A DNA stretch of 64,000 nt from NCBI RefSeq assembly GCF_000153705.1, contig NZ_DS022272.1, forward strand, positions 1,929,839-1,993,838, in the 5' to 3' direction. The position numbers and the translations under genes are program-made. This document shows, one piece after another, positions 1 to 12,641 of this stretch. Below the pieces are notes generated by a model. The model was not told where the DNA came from. It searched no databases and was given only the letters and a program-made list of their open reading frames with translations. Numbering within the stretch: position 1 is the stretch's first letter; the number at the start of each line of letters is the position of its first letter. The DNA comes from Fulvimarina pelagi HTCC2506 (lineage in GTDB: Bacteria > Pseudomonadota > Alphaproteobacteria > Rhizobiales > Rhizobiaceae).

Positions 1-200
1 CAGATCGCCGTAACCCCCAGTTCCTGGATGTAGTCGAGCTTCGAAAGAAGGCCGGGAAAATCGCCGACACCGTCGCCGTTCGTGTCGGCGAACGTCTTGA
101 CGTGCAGTTGGTAGATGATCGCATCCTTGTACCAGTCCGGGGCGTCTGGATCGATTCCGCCCGAAGGGTCGAGCGCTGCGGCGGTGACGATTTCATTCAT
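1..200 (-). CDS. treS: Trehalose synthase (maltose alpha-D-glucosyltransferase), N-terminal part
   Basis: The reverse strand from an ATG at 198-200 encodes about 66 residues that run off the left edge. The opening of a GH13 domain is readable ([15 protein letters not shown], then [10 protein letters not shown] and [13 protein letters not shown]), which is typical of TreS, the enzyme that interconverts maltose and trehalose in the cytoplasm. It lies 77 bases downstream of glgE on the same strand, a usual pairing because TreS feeds maltose (then maltose 1-phosphate) into the GlgE route. No strong Shine-Dalgarno sequence is seen before the ATG, and no other ATG or GTG start is in frame nearby. 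Whether a maltokinase domain is fused at the C-terminus cannot be seen. Confidence 0.85.
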   Translation of the reverse strand, partial: MNEIVTAAALDPSGGIDPDAPDWYKDAIIYQLHVKTFADTNGDGVGDFPGLLSKLDYIQELGVTAI

Positions 201-277
201 CGAGCAAGAGGTCTTTCGAGCGTTCTTGAGGATCGTTGCGCGAAGGGTCGGATACCGGACGGACCGGCGTCGAGGCG

Positions 278-2326
278 TCAGGCCGAACTCAGCTTGAAGA
301 CGGCGTAAGGGCATTCGGATGGGTCCAGCCACCAGTGCTGAACCTTGCCGTGCCAAGCGACAACCTGCCCGCTGGCCAAATTCTCCGCCTGGATCAGACC
401 GTCGTCGCCCATGCCGAACTCCCAGAGCGGAACCTCGAAATGGCCACCCTGTGGGTGGTGCGGGTCGAGGTTGACCATAATGAGGAGATAGGACGAGCGG
501 TCTGCTGTGCGCTTGCCGTAATAGAGCACCTGATCGTTCCAGAAATTGAAGAACGCGAGTGACCGAAAGTCCTGCATCGCGGGCTCGTTGTTCCGAAGCC
601 GGTTGAAGAAGGCGATGTCGTCGCGGATGTTCCCTTCAGCCTTCCAGTCAAAGGCACGGATCTCGTACTTTTCGGAATTGAGATATTCCTCCTTGCCCGG
701 TACGGGCAGGAATTCGCAAAGCTCGAAACCCGAGTAGACGCCGTAGTTGCCGCCGAGCGACGCGGCGAGCGCCAGCCGCGTGCGAAACCCCGGCCGACCG
801 GACGTCTGGAGATAGATCGGGTTGATGTCCGGCGTGTTCACGAAGAAGTTCGGCCGCATGTATTCGGCGCATTCCTCGGTGGTAAGCTCCGTCAGATATT
901 CCTGCAGCTCCCACTTCTTGTTCCGCCAGGTGAAGTAGGAATAGGACTGGTTGTAGCCCACCTTCGCGAGGCGCTTCATCACCTTCGGCCGCGTGAAGGC
1001 TTCGGCGAGAAAGATCACGCCCGGATCGACCTTACGGATTTCCGCAATGACCCATTCCCAGAACGGGAACGCTTTCGTGTGTGGGTTATCGACCCGGAAG
1101 ATGCGCACGCCCTTTTCCAGCCAGAACAGGAAACTGTCGCGCAGCTCGTACCAGAGCGTTGGGAGAGCCCCGCGATAGAAGTGTACGTTGACGATGTCCT
1201 CGTATTTCTTCGGCGGGTTCTCGGCGAACTTGATCGTCCCGTCAGGCCTCCAGTCGAACCATTCTGGATGCTCCTTGATCCACGGATGATCTGGCGAGCA
1301 CTGGATGGCGTAGTCGATAGCAATCTCAAGGCCATGCTCCTTCGCCTTCGCAATCAGGCGTGCAAGGTCCTCGAAACTACCGAGTTCGGGATGGAGCGCA
1401 TTGTGCCCGCCCTCGGGCGAGCCAATCGCATAAGGGCTGCCCGGATCGCCTTCGTCAGGCGTCAGAGTATTGTTCTTGCCCTTCCGGTTCGTCTTGCCGA
1501 TCGGGTGGATCGGCGGGAAATAAAGGACGTCGAAACCCATTTCCTGGATGTCCGGCAAGCGCTTCTCGACATCGGCGAAGGTGCCGTGCCGCCCCGGATC
1601 GCCGGATTGGGATCGTGGGAAGAGTTCGTACCAAGCGGAGAAGGCGGCCACCGTCCGGTCGACCCAGACCGGAATATCGCCGGGAAAGCGCGAAAGGTTC
1701 GTCCTGTTGCCAGCCCGTTCAAGGAGCGCGATCGTTTCTGCGTTCATCATCAGCGAATATTGAGCTGTGGAATCGCCGTGCCCCGCCGCCTTTTCTAGCC
1801 GCTCGTGCAGTGTGACGAGCGCTTTCTGGTCCGCCTTGCTCCCGCGACCGGAGTTTTGTGCCGCTTTGACGAGCTCGCGCGCTTCAGTGAGTTCGAGATC
1901 AGTCAGCTTGCCGGCATCAAGCTTCTTCTTCGCCTCGTCCCGCCACGTCGCGTAAAGATCGCGCCAAGCGATGATCGAATAGCGATATGGGCCGGGCTGC
2001 TCGAACCGGATTACCGCTTCCCAGCGATCGTTGACTAGAAAGGTAAGCGGCGTCTCGGTCCAATTGCTCGCACCAGCCCCGCCATAGACGACGGCGGCCG
2101 CGATCTTGTCGTGACCGTCGGAGAAGACGTCGGCCGAAATTGTCAGGTCCTCGTTCTCGACCCGCTTCACCGCAAAACGCCCGCCGTCGATCATCGGCGT
2201 GACCCCTTCGATTGCGAGCCGGTTTTCGGCCAGCTGCATAAGGTCGGCTTCGAACGGGCTCTTCATGGGCACTTCGGCCTTCTTCGCCTTCCTTTTTTTG
2301 GGTTCGGACGTTTTCGCTTCAACCAT
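278..2326 (-). CDS. glgE: Alpha-1,4-glucan:maltose-1-phosphate maltosyltransferase
   Basis: The 682-residue protein has the normal length for GlgE (GH13 subfamily 3), which transfers maltose from maltose 1-phosphate to the non-reducing end of an alpha-1,4-glucan. After a lysine-rich N-terminus come the GlgE N-domain, the WYELFPRS motif (about 232-239) and the catalytic barrel, with [16 protein letters not shown] near 271-286. The GH13 nucleophile is Asp413 in RVDNPHTK and the acid/base is probably Glu442 in FLAEAF. It is followed by treS, so the two probably form an operon for trehalose/glucan metabolism. An internal Met21 is an alternative start; the charged first 20 residues may be a non-conserved tail. 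Confidence 0.95.
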   Translation of the reverse strand: MVEAKTSEPKKRKAKKAEVPMKSPFEADLMQLAENRLAIEGVTPMIDGGRFAVKRVENEDLTISADVFSDGHDKIAAAVVYGGAGASNWTETPLTFLVNDRWEAVIRFEQPGPYRYSIIAWRDLYATWRDEAKKKLDAGKLTDLELTEARELVKAAQNSGRGSKADQKALVTLHERLEKAAGHGDSTAQYSLMMNAETIALLERAGNRTNLSRFPGDIPVWVDRTVAAFSAWYELFPRSQSGDPGRHGTFADVEKRLPDIQEMGFDVLYFPPIHPIGKTNRKGKNNTLTPDEGDPGSPYAIGSPEGGHNALHPELGSFEDLARLIAKAKEHGLEIAIDYAIQCSPDHPWIKEHPEWFDWRPDGTIKFAENPPKKYEDIVNVHFYRGALPTLWYELRDSFLFWLEKGVRIFRVDNPHTKAFPFWEWVIAEIRKVDPGVIFLAEAFTRPKVMKRLAKVGYNQSYSYFTWRNKKWELQEYLTELTTEECAEYMRPNFFVNTPDINPIYLQTSGRPGFRTRLALAASLGGNYGVYSGFELCEFLPVPGKEEYLNSEKYEIRAFDWKAEGNIRDDIAFFNRLRNNEPAMQDFRSLAFFNFWNDQVLYYGKRTADRSSYLLIMVNLDPHHPQGGHFEVPLWEFGMGDDGLIQAENLASGQVVAWHGKVQHWWLDPSECPYAVFKLSSA

Positions 2327-2537
2327 GGGCGATGCCTTCCGATTGCCGTTTCGAGGGAACGAGACCTACGCCGGCCTACGAAAGCCGGACATCGAAGATT
2401 GTTGAGAAGGGATAGGCGCGCGCCGCCCCATGTCCAGCGGTTGCGGCCGCTTTAATCCTCGCGACAGCCACGACAGGACGAACGCCGTTCGACCGAACCG
2501 GGTTCTGCCGGGTTCCAAGTCGCAAGACGAGGCGCGT

Positions 2538-3389
2538 TCAGCTTGCAGCCGATCTAACGACGACCTGGCGCTGCTCGCCAAGGCCGCCGATGCCGAGCGT
2601 GAGAATATCGCCCTCCCTCAGAAACTGCGGCGGCGTCATACCGGCGCCTACCCCCGACGGAGTTCCTGTGGTGATCACATCGCCGGGCTCGAGGATCATG
2701 AATTTGGAGAGGTAGGAGACGATGAATGCCGCCGAAAAGAGCATGTCACGTGTCGTCCCGCGCTGCCGGATCTCGCCGTTAACGCTCAGCCACAGGTCGA
2801 GCTGTTGTGGGTCGCCCAACCGGTCGGGCGTGACGAGCCAGGGCCCGAGCGCGCCGGTTCGCGGCGAACTCTTGCCCTTGATGAACTGGCCACCGCGCTC
2901 TTTCTGGAAGGCGCGTTCGGAGACATCGTTACACAGGCAGAAGCCGGCAACATGGTTCATCGCCTCCGTTTCATTGATGTTATAGGCCCGCTCGCCGATG
3001 ACCACCGCGAGTTCGACCTCCCAGTCGAGCTTCGTCGATCCCGGCGGTATCGGTAGTTCGTCGTGCGGACCGCATATCGAGGAGGGCGCCTTCGAAAAGA
3101 CCAGCGGCTCGACCGGCAGATCAGCACCGGTTTCCGCAGCATGATCCGCATAGTTGAGCCCAATCGCGATAAAGTGACCGACGCGGGCGATTGGCGCACC
3201 GAGCCGATGGGAGGGGTCGATCTTCGGTAAGCTCTTCGGATCGATCGCCGCGAGCCGCTTGAGGCTGTGACGTGACAGGTTGTTGCCGGATAGGTCTTCG
3301 ATTTCCATCGAAAGGTCTCGAATGACCTGCTCGTCGTCGATGAGCCCGGGCTTCTCGGCGCCCATCTCCCCATATCGCAGCAAGCGCAT
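2538..3389 (-). CDS. Fumarylacetoacetate hydrolase (FAH) family protein
   Basis: This 283-residue protein belongs to the FAH superfamily of metal-dependent C-C hydrolases, decarboxylases and isomerases. Family landmarks are GLNYADHAAE (77-86), FSKAPSS (98-104), the metal ligands Glu124 and Glu126 in DWEVE and Asp155 in CNDVSER, and TTGTPSGVG (240-248). The ATG at 3387-3389 is preferred over upstream in-frame starts because GGGGAGAA lies just before it and the family alignment begins there (MRLLRYG). The substrate cannot be told from sequence; relatives include ureidoglycolate lyase and acylpyruvate hydrolases. It is divergent from the BA14K-like gene and appears to be a single-gene unit. Confidence 0.85.
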   Translation of the reverse strand: MRLLRYGEMGAEKPGLIDDEQVIRDLSMEIEDLSGNNLSRHSLKRLAAIDPKSLPKIDPSHRLGAPIARVGHFIAIGLNYADHAAETGADLPVEPLVFSKAPSSICGPHDELPIPPGSTKLDWEVELAVVIGERAYNINETEAMNHVAGFCLCNDVSERAFQKERGGQFIKGKSSPRTGALGPWLVTPDRLGDPQQLDLWLSVNGEIRQRGTTRDMLFSAAFIVSYLSKFMILEPGDVITTGTPSGVGAGMTPPQFLREGDILTLGIGGLGEQRQVVVRSAAS

Positions 3390-3659
3390 GAAATTCTCCC
3401 CGCCTGAACTCTCGTCGGTTTTTCCAGTCCCGCACGAGACACATTGCACGGCGACGGCTTCAGTCCAGCGCTTTTCGAACAAAAAGAACCGCTTAGAGCT
3501 AGCCCACACATGCGCGTTGGCGGAGAAACCGAGCGCTACGCGCTTGACCAAAGCGCAAAAATGGCGGCTAGATTTTCAACAATGTTCAAAGGAGGCCGTT
3601 CACCTGCTGTTCAGGTCTTGGAGCGCTTTGTCGAGCTCTCCCTTGGATGAGGAAATCCG

Positions 3660-4148
3660 ATGTCTTTCTTGAAAGCCTTCAGCGTCAAGATCCTGGCGCT
3701 GACCCTCGCCTTTTCGCTCGCTCCCGCGACGATCCCCGCTGGCGTCTCTCTCCCGGGTATCAGCGTAACTGCGGCTAAGGCCGACCCCTATTATCGTCAT
3801 TACCGCGGCGGACACTACTATCGCGGCGATCGCTACTATCGCGGCCCACGGCACTATCGCGGCCACCGCCGCTATGGTCATCGCCGCCATCGTGGCGGCA
3901 ATGCAGCGGCCGCGGCAGTCATCGGCGGAATCGTCGGCCTCGGACTTGGCGCCGCGCTCGCCAGCCAGCCGCGCTATTACGAACCGCGCCCCGTTTACCG
4001 TACCCGCCCTGTGGCTCGCAGCTATGGCGGTGCACCACGTCCGTGGACTGGAGCCTGGTATCGTTACTGCGCAGCCCGATATCGCTCGTTCGACGCCCGC
4101 TCGGGCACGTTCCAGCCCTATCACGGCCCGCGTCAGCTCTGCCGGTAA
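3660..4148 (+). CDS. BA14K-like secreted or membrane protein, Tyr/Arg/Gly-rich
   Basis: The 162-residue protein opens with a long signal-like hydrophobic segment (about 8-40), followed by a low-complexity stretch (about 43-80) in which YRG, HYRG and YYRG units recur. A glycine/alanine-rich hydrophobic segment (about 82-104) follows, and the C-terminus has the BA14K pattern W..YC..RYRSFD...GTF..Y.G.R..C with its cysteine pair. The family is named after a Brucella immunoreactive 14-kDa protein with lectin-like properties and is common in Hyphomicrobiales; the role in this organism is unknown. GAGGAAA precedes the ATG, and a strong terminator follows at 4178-4209, so it is probably a monocistronic unit. 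Confidence 0.75.
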   Translation: MSFLKAFSVKILALTLAFSLAPATIPAGVSLPGISVTAAKADPYYRHYRGGHYYRGDRYYRGPRHYRGHRRYGHRRHRGGNAAAAAVIGGIVGLGLGAALASQPRYYEPRPVYRTRPVARSYGGAPRPWTGAWYRYCAARYRSFDARSGTFQPYHGPRQLCR

Positions 4149-4177
4149 GCGGTGGACCGAGTGCCCGAGACACAAAG

Positions 4178-4209
4178 CGCCGCCGACCCGAAAAGGTCGG
4201 CGGCGTTTT
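4178..4209 (+). terminator. Intrinsic terminator of the BA14K-like gene
   Basis: An 11-bp perfect stem (4178-4188 with 4195-4205) and a 6-base loop are followed by TTTT at 4206-4209. It lies 29 bases after the stop codon of the plus-strand BA14K-like gene and faces the convergent ligA. Confidence 0.85.
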
Positions 4210-4232
4210 CGCTTCACGTCGATAGAGAGCAC

Positions 4233-7455
<3,223 letters not shown>

Positions 7456-7465
7456 TCGCCGAAGC

Positions 7466-8572
7466 TCAAAGCCACACGGGTTGCGGCAAATCGAGCGCAA
7501 GTAGACGGTTCGCGATCCGCCTGCGGACCAGTGGCAGTTTCAAAGCCGCGGGAAGTGCGAAGCGAAGGACAGCGCCGGTCCACCTTGGAGGAGCAGTGAC
7601 GGTGTCTGTCATTGAGCGGGTCTGTTCGAGCACTTTCTTCACGCTCGGCATACGACGCATCTCGTACTCGCTGGCACGCTTCTCGCTGAGAAGATAAGCC
7701 AGCCAGGCTGCATCCCAGATCCCGAGATTCATGCCGCGCCCACCGACCGGGGAATGCTCGTGCGCGGCATCACCGGCCAGAAAGACCATGCCGCGCGACA
7801 TCCGCTCGGCGCGGTGGAAGGCTACCTCGAAGCTCGATGTCCAACCGACCGATGCGATATCGTTGCGCTCGTCAACGAGCGTCTGAGGATCGTCCACCAC
7901 GCCGATCAGCCGGCCGAAATCAGGGCAGAACGGCAGAAAAGCGCGCGTACCGTTTGGGCCGCCCAGCGAAAGCTGGACACAATCAGCTTCGATCGGCGTC
8001 CTGAGACGGATATCAGCTAGAGCGAACTTCGTCGGATAACGGTCGCCAACCCAAGGCAAATCGAGATGTGCGCGCACGGCAGAATGAATACCGTCGCAGC
8101 CCGCGAGAGCGTAGGCCGCGAGCCGCTCGCCCGTCGACAGGATCGCGGTCGGAGAGCGAGTATCTTCCAAGCCCGTCAGTTCGACACCCCATTCGACTTC
8201 GACCCCGCGCCCGGAGAGCCAGTCGATCATCGCGCGTTCGGTGCGCCCCTGCGGCAGAGAAAGGATGAACGGTGTCGGGGTGCTGGCCGCCTCGAGCGAG
8301 AATTCGGCCGCCGGCCGGCCGGCCCACGCGATCTTCACACGGCGGATGGGTTGGCCTTCCGCCAGAAGCCGTTCGGAGACACCGGACGCGCGCAGCACGG
8401 CGAGGGTCGTCGGTAAGATTCCCAGCGCGCGGGATTCTTCTGGCGCGGTCGGTCCCTCGTCCCGGTCGACAATCCGCACGTCAAGGCCACGCCGCACCGC
8501 CTCGACGGCAAGCGCCAAGCCGACCGGGCCTGCCCCTGCGATGACGAGCGGTTTGTCGGCGGGCACTATCAT
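7466..8572 (-). CDS. FAD-dependent monooxygenase (PheA/TfdB type)
   Basis: The 368-residue protein is a class A flavin monooxygenase. It has an N-terminal dinucleotide-binding motif (GAGPVGLALA, 13-22), the acidic residue ending strand 2 (VDRDEG), the second FAD/NAD(P)H motif GCDGIHS (158-164) and the FAD-ribityl motif GDAAHEHSPVGGRGMNLG (267-284). Relatives hydroxylate aromatic rings or polyketide-like substrates; no substrate can be assigned. At 368 residues it lacks the C-terminal thioredoxin-like domain of phenol hydroxylases. Its ATG abuts the recN stop with no gap, so it is probably translated from the recN message. Confidence 0.85.
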   Translation of the reverse strand: MIVPADKPLVIAGAGPVGLALAVEAVRRGLDVRIVDRDEGPTAPEESRALGILPTTLAVLRASGVSERLLAEGQPIRRVKIAWAGRPAAEFSLEAASTPTPFILSLPQGRTERAMIDWLSGRGVEVEWGVELTGLEDTRSPTAILSTGERLAAYALAGCDGIHSAVRAHLDLPWVGDRYPTKFALADIRLRTPIEADCVQLSLGGPNGTRAFLPFCPDFGRLIGVVDDPQTLVDERNDIASVGWTSSFEVAFHRAERMSRGMVFLAGDAAHEHSPVGGRGMNLGIWDAAWLAYLLSEKRASEYEMRRMPSVKKVLEQTRSMTDTVTAPPRWTGAVLRFALPAALKLPLVRRRIANRLLALDLPQPVWL

Positions 8573-10243
8573 TCAGGCCCTCATTCCGATCAACTGGTCG
8601 GCGGCGGCTCGGGCCTCGTCGGTCACGGTCTCGCCCGCCAGCATGCGCGCGATCTCCTCGCGCCGGGTGTCGCTCTTTATCTCAGAAACGCGGGTCGCTA
8701 CCCTATCGGCCTCAGCCGTATCGGCCTTGGAAATCAGGAGATGCGTCGCCGCCCGCGCAGCGACCTGCGGCGCGTGGGTGACGGCAAGCACCTGAACGGT
8801 CTGGGAAAGCCGTGCTAGCCGCCGCCCGATCGCATCGGCAACAGCACCGCCCACGCCAGTGTCGATCTCATCGAAGACGAGCGTCGGTGCGGAGCCGCGA
8901 TCGGCGAGCGCAACCTTTAAGGCCAGCAGAAAACGCGAGAGTTCGCCGCCGGAAGCAACCTTCATCATCGGGCCTGCCCGCGTTCCGGGATTGGTACGCA
9001 CGTGGAACTCGATATCGTCGATCCCGCTCGCGCTGCCTCTATCCTCAGTCCGAACGATATTGACGATGAACGCGGCGCGTTCGAGCTTCAGATCGGGTAG
9101 TTCCCCCATGACCGCCTCGGTCAGCGTTTCAGCCGTCTCGTACCGGCGTTCCGAGAGCCGCGATGCAAGGCCATCATAGGTCTTCCGACGCTCGGCAACC
9201 TCGGCTTCCAGCGTATGGACACGCTCCTCGCCGGCATCGAGTTCGGCGAGATCGCCGACCATCTTCGCCGTCAGATCAGGCAATTCGTCGACAGGCACGG
9301 AAAACTTGCGGCTCGCAGCACGCAGGGCAAAGAGGCGCTCCTCGGCCTCCTCCAAAGCGCGCGGGTCGAATTCGAGCGAACGCATGGCCGTTTCCAGCGC
9401 CATTTGAGCGTCCGAGAGTGCGTCGACGCCCGTACCAAGCCGCTCGATCACCTCGTCGAGGAGGCCCGGAACCTCGTCGCGTTTTCGGTCGAGCCGCTTC
9501 AGCAGATTGACGAGAGATGGCATTGGCGAGGTTGGGCCTGAGAGCTCGTCGTTCGCGTCGTTGACGTCGGTCGCGATCTTTTCCGACTTCATCATGATCG
9601 CGCGACGCTCGGCGAGTTCCTCCTCTTCGCCGGCGACCGGTGCAAGTTCGGAGAGTTCGTCGACACTCGCGCGCAGATAATCGGCCTCGCGGGCCGCCGC
9701 CTCAACTTTCTTCAGGTACTGATCGAGTTCAGCGCGCGCCCGGCGCCAAGCGCTAAAAGCAGTGCTGACCTCGGCCACCAATGGCTGGAGACCGCCGAAG
9801 GCGTCGAGAAGATCGCGGTGGGCGCCGGCATCGACGAGCGCGCGGTCGGCATGCTGACCGTGGATTTCAACCAAGGCTTCACCGAGTTCGCGCATCAGGC
9901 CGACGCTGGCTGGACGGTCATTGACAAAGACCCGCGTACGACCGTCAGCGTTCTGAACTCGCCTGAGAATGACGTCGCTGTCATTGTCATAGCCGTTCTC
10001 GCTGAGCACCTCCCGCACCCGGTGGGTGCCTGGCACATCGAAGACCGCCGTCACCTCGCCGCGTTCGGCGCCATGGCGCACCAGCGAGCCGTCACCACGC
10101 CCACCGAGGGCTAGAGACAACGCGTCGAGCATGATGGACTTGCCTGCACCCGTCTCGCCGGTCAGAACGGCGAGACCCTCGCTCAGCGACAGGTCGAGCC
10201 GTTCGATGAGGACGATATCGCGAATTGCGAGGTGAACGAGCAT
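8573..10243 (-). CDS. recN: DNA repair protein RecN
   Basis: This is a 556-residue SMC-like ATPase that acts early in recombinational repair of double-strand breaks. The Walker A motif is GETGAGKS near residues 30-37 after the AIRDIVLIERLDLSL opening. Long coiled-coil arms with many Glu, Arg and Leu residues occupy the middle, and the C-terminal ATPase half holds the ABC-like signature (SGGELSRFLLALK) and Walker B DEIDTGVGG. The length is normal. It follows bamD after 181 bases, and bamD-recN-ligA is a conserved order in Hyphomicrobiales, but here a monooxygenase gene and a toxin-antitoxin pair separate recN from ligA. Confidence 0.96.
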   Translation of the reverse strand: MLVHLAIRDIVLIERLDLSLSEGLAVLTGETGAGKSIMLDALSLALGGRGDGSLVRHGAERGEVTAVFDVPGTHRVREVLSENGYDNDSDVILRRVQNADGRTRVFVNDRPASVGLMRELGEALVEIHGQHADRALVDAGAHRDLLDAFGGLQPLVAEVSTAFSAWRRARAELDQYLKKVEAAAREADYLRASVDELSELAPVAGEEEELAERRAIMMKSEKIATDVNDANDELSGPTSPMPSLVNLLKRLDRKRDEVPGLLDEVIERLGTGVDALSDAQMALETAMRSLEFDPRALEEAEERLFALRAASRKFSVPVDELPDLTAKMVGDLAELDAGEERVHTLEAEVAERRKTYDGLASRLSERRYETAETLTEAVMGELPDLKLERAAFIVNIVRTEDRGSASGIDDIEFHVRTNPGTRAGPMMKVASGGELSRFLLALKVALADRGSAPTLVFDEIDTGVGGAVADAIGRRLARLSQTVQVLAVTHAPQVAARAATHLLISKADTAEADRVATRVSEIKSDTRREEIARMLAGETVTDEARAAADQLIGMRA

Positions 10244-10356
10244 GTGCGGGCTTGGATCGGCGCAAAAAAATGGCGAGTAGCCCCATGCGGAGGACGGTCC
10301 GCTTGAAGCCCGCCCGTAGATAGGCGAAACCGGCTCACTTGCCTATCCTCCGAATG

Positions 10357-10381
10357 CAAACGGCCCGCAATGGGCGGGCCG
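10357..10381 (-). terminator. Possible intrinsic terminator after bamD
   Basis: An 8-bp stem (10361-10368 with 10374-10381, arms of the type CGGCCCGC/GCGGGCCG) has a 5-base loop and is followed on the minus strand by GTTTGC. The T-tract is short, so termination may be partial, allowing some read-through into recN. Confidence 0.5.
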
Positions 10382-10424
10382 GTCGATGCTCGCAACTCCT
10401 CGACGGAACGTCAAAAAGCTGATG

Positions 10425-11222
10425 TTAGCCGCGTCCCAGAAGGAGCGCGTAAGAATCCTGATACCACTGCGAGTCCGGATAGTTCTGGCCGAGCACGGAA
10501 GCAGAGGCCTGGGCTTCTCGGACGAGCCCCATCGCAAGATAGGTTTCCGTCAGGCGAGCCAGCGCCTCCTCGACCTGCCGGGTTTCCGGATAGACGTCAA
10601 CGACATTCTTGAAGCGATTGATTGCCGCTACGTATTCGTTGCGCTCCTGATAGTAGCGTCCGACCTGCAGTTCCTTGCCGGCCAACTGGTCACGAGCAAT
10701 TCGAAGCTTCGTTTGAGCGTCCGGTACGTATTCGGAGTCGGGATAGTTGTCGATCACGCCCCGCATCGCCTGGGCCGTTCGACCAGCGGCCGTCTGGTCA
10801 CGGGTGATGTCGGGAATCTGACGCCAGTAGGAAAGGCCCATGATGTATTGGGCGTAGGCCGCGTCCTCGGTGCCCGGATAGAGCGAAAGGTAGCGCTTCG
10901 AGGAGTTGATGGCCTCCTCGTAGGCGCCCGAACGATAGCTGGTAAAGGCGCCCATCACGAGGGCCTTGCGTGCCCAGTCCGTGTAGGGATGCTGCCGGTC
11001 GATCGCCTTGAACTTGGCTGACGCCTCCCCGAGGTTTCCGCCCTCCAGATTGGCAAGACCCTGATTGTAGAGGACCTCCGGTCGCTCGGTCTGGGCGGCG
11101 AGAGCGAGTACGTCCACATCCGAGCCGCCGTCCGACATGCAACCGGAAGCAAGCCCGGCGGTCGCAGCGACGAGAACGGTCAACGAGGCCTTGCGCATGA
11201 ATGCGCCGAACGTCGTCATCAT
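10425..11222 (-). CDS. bamD: Outer membrane assembly lipoprotein BamD
   Basis: BamD is the essential lipoprotein of the BAM complex that folds beta-barrel proteins into the outer membrane. The 265-residue product carries a signal peptide with lipobox LASGC (lipidated Cys28 from the first Met), then tetratricopeptide helices such as [16 protein letters not shown] and [17 protein letters not shown]. The start could be either of two adjacent ATGs or Met9 ([12 protein letters not shown]), which would give a more standard signal peptide. It is downstream of lpxC with 174 bases between, so lipid A synthesis and outer-membrane assembly sit together. Confidence 0.95.
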   Translation of the reverse strand: MMTTFGAFMRKASLTVLVAATAGLASGCMSDGGSDVDVLALAAQTERPEVLYNQGLANLEGGNLGEASAKFKAIDRQHPYTDWARKALVMGAFTSYRSGAYEEAINSSKRYLSLYPGTEDAAYAQYIMGLSYWRQIPDITRDQTAAGRTAQAMRGVIDNYPDSEYVPDAQTKLRIARDQLAGKELQVGRYYQERNEYVAAINRFKNVVDVYPETRQVEEALARLTETYLAMGLVREAQASASVLGQNYPDSQWYQDSYALLLGRG

Positions 11223-11396
11223 TGCCTGATCATCCCCCTGTCGGTTTCCCCTGCCCGAACGCGGTCACATCCTCTTGGGAAAAACTCAATACCCCGACCC
11301 GTCTCAGATCGGTGCGAGAAGGCGTTTTTATGGCGGTGTGACGTTGCGTGGACATGGATGACGGCAGGAGCGTTGCGCCGAAGGCGCAGTCCGCCG

Positions 11397-12350
11397 TCAA
11401 AGCATCTGCGGGCCGTAAGCGGGCGCTGCGACCGCGACCAGCGGCGCGTGCCGGACCGGATCAACACGACGGACCGGAAGCTCGACGATCTCGTAGGCAG
11501 TTGGGTCGGCGAGAAGCGCTCGAAGCGCCATTGCGTTCAGGCGGTGACCACCCCGATAGGACGAATAGCAGCCAAGGATACGGGCGCCGGCAAGCGCCTG
11601 ATCGCCTACGGCATCCAAGGCTTTGTGCCGCACGAACTCGTCCTCGTAGCGGAGGCCATCAGGATTGACGATGCCGCCGTCCACATCGATGACGACGGAA
11701 TTCTCCAGCGAAGATCCGAGCGCGTAGCCGGCGGCCCACAGCCGCTCCACATCCTTCATGAAACCGAACGTGCGTGCCCTGGCGAGATCGCGCTTGAATC
11801 GATCCGGCGTGAGGTCAGCAGCGTAAGACTGGCGGCCGATGGCATCGCAATCGTATTCGATTTCGACCTCGAAGCGCGTCGTGTTATACGGACGATATTC
11901 TGCGCGGGCACCGTTGTGCTCAACCGTGACCCTCTTCAGAATCTTGATATACCGGCGCTTGACTGGCTGGCTGACGAGACCCGTCTCATCGATCGCGGAA
12001 GTGAAAATTGCAGAGCAACCGTCCATGATCGGCGTCTCACCGGCGTTGATCTCGACGACAGCGTTGTCGACGCCAGCTGCATAGAGAGCCGCCATGAGGT
12101 GCTCGATGGTGGCGATCATGACGCCGTCGTTATCGCCGATCATCGTGGACAGGTCGCCGAGCGGCGCATTGGTTGCGATCGCCTGAATATCGCGGACCGC
12201 ACCGTCGTCGAGGCGACGTCGGAAAACGATACCGGTATCTGCGTCTGCGGGAATGAGATTGAGTGAGACCGGCATGCCGCTGTGGACACCAACGCCGTCG
12301 AACGTAATCTTTGCGGCGATCGTCTGCTGGTACATCAACACTTGGCGCAA
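11397..12350 (-). CDS. lpxC: UDP-3-O-acyl-N-acetylglucosamine deacetylase LpxC
   Basis: LpxC catalyses the committed zinc-dependent step of lipid A synthesis in the cytoplasm. The 317-residue protein has the expected two-domain fold. Zinc ligands are His84 in IEHLMAA and, in the second domain, His242 and Asp246 in HKALDAVGD. Glu83 is the likely base and His269 in RGGHRLN the catalytic histidine. The hydrophobic-tunnel region has LARARTFGF. Met7 (MYQQTIAAK) is an alternative start. It follows ftsZ after an intrinsic terminator and about 290 bases, so it probably has its own promoter within 12351-12580, which is relatively AT-rich. Confidence 0.97.
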   Translation of the reverse strand: MRQVLMYQQTIAAKITFDGVGVHSGMPVSLNLIPADADTGIVFRRRLDDGAVRDIQAIATNAPLGDLSTMIGDNDGVMIATIEHLMAALYAAGVDNAVVEINAGETPIMDGCSAIFTSAIDETGLVSQPVKRRYIKILKRVTVEHNGARAEYRPYNTTRFEVEIEYDCDAIGRQSYAADLTPDRFKRDLARARTFGFMKDVERLWAAGYALGSSLENSVVIDVDGGIVNPDGLRYEDEFVRHKALDAVGDQALAGARILGCYSSYRGGHRLNAMALRALLADPTAYEIVELPVRRVDPVRHAPLVAVAAPAYGPQML

Positions 12351-12581
12351 CCTTTCCCACCATGCTTATGAAGCAGCGAGGCGCTTCATGGAGCGATCGG
12401 TGGATTTCCCCTCAGATCCCGGAGCTGTTTTGGCTTGGCACCCCCATGCTTCGCCGATTCCGGTGTCGTGTCTGATTACCTAAATTGCGGCATGCAAATA
12501 ACCAAATCACGCTTCTTTACTCCGTGTTACCGGGAAAGCTTGGCTCAAGAATAGAAAACCTTGATTTACAAGTGCTTACGA

Positions 12582-12615
12582 CAAAGCAGGCCCGCCGGAA
12601 CGTCCGACGGGCCTG
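12582..12615 (-). terminator. Intrinsic terminator of ftsZ
   Basis: On the minus strand a 12-bp stem (12604-12615 with 12587-12598, one G-U pair in the RNA) and a 5-base loop are followed by CTTTG. It lies 26 bases after the ftsZ stop and separates ftsZ from lpxC. Confidence 0.8.
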
Positions 12616-12641
12616 TGTCCGATCTGCAATAGATATTGGAT

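Noticed and set aside
11377-11391. Hairpin TGCGCC-TTC-GGCGCA as lpxC terminator
   Set aside because: No T-tract follows on the minus strand and the stem is only six pairs.
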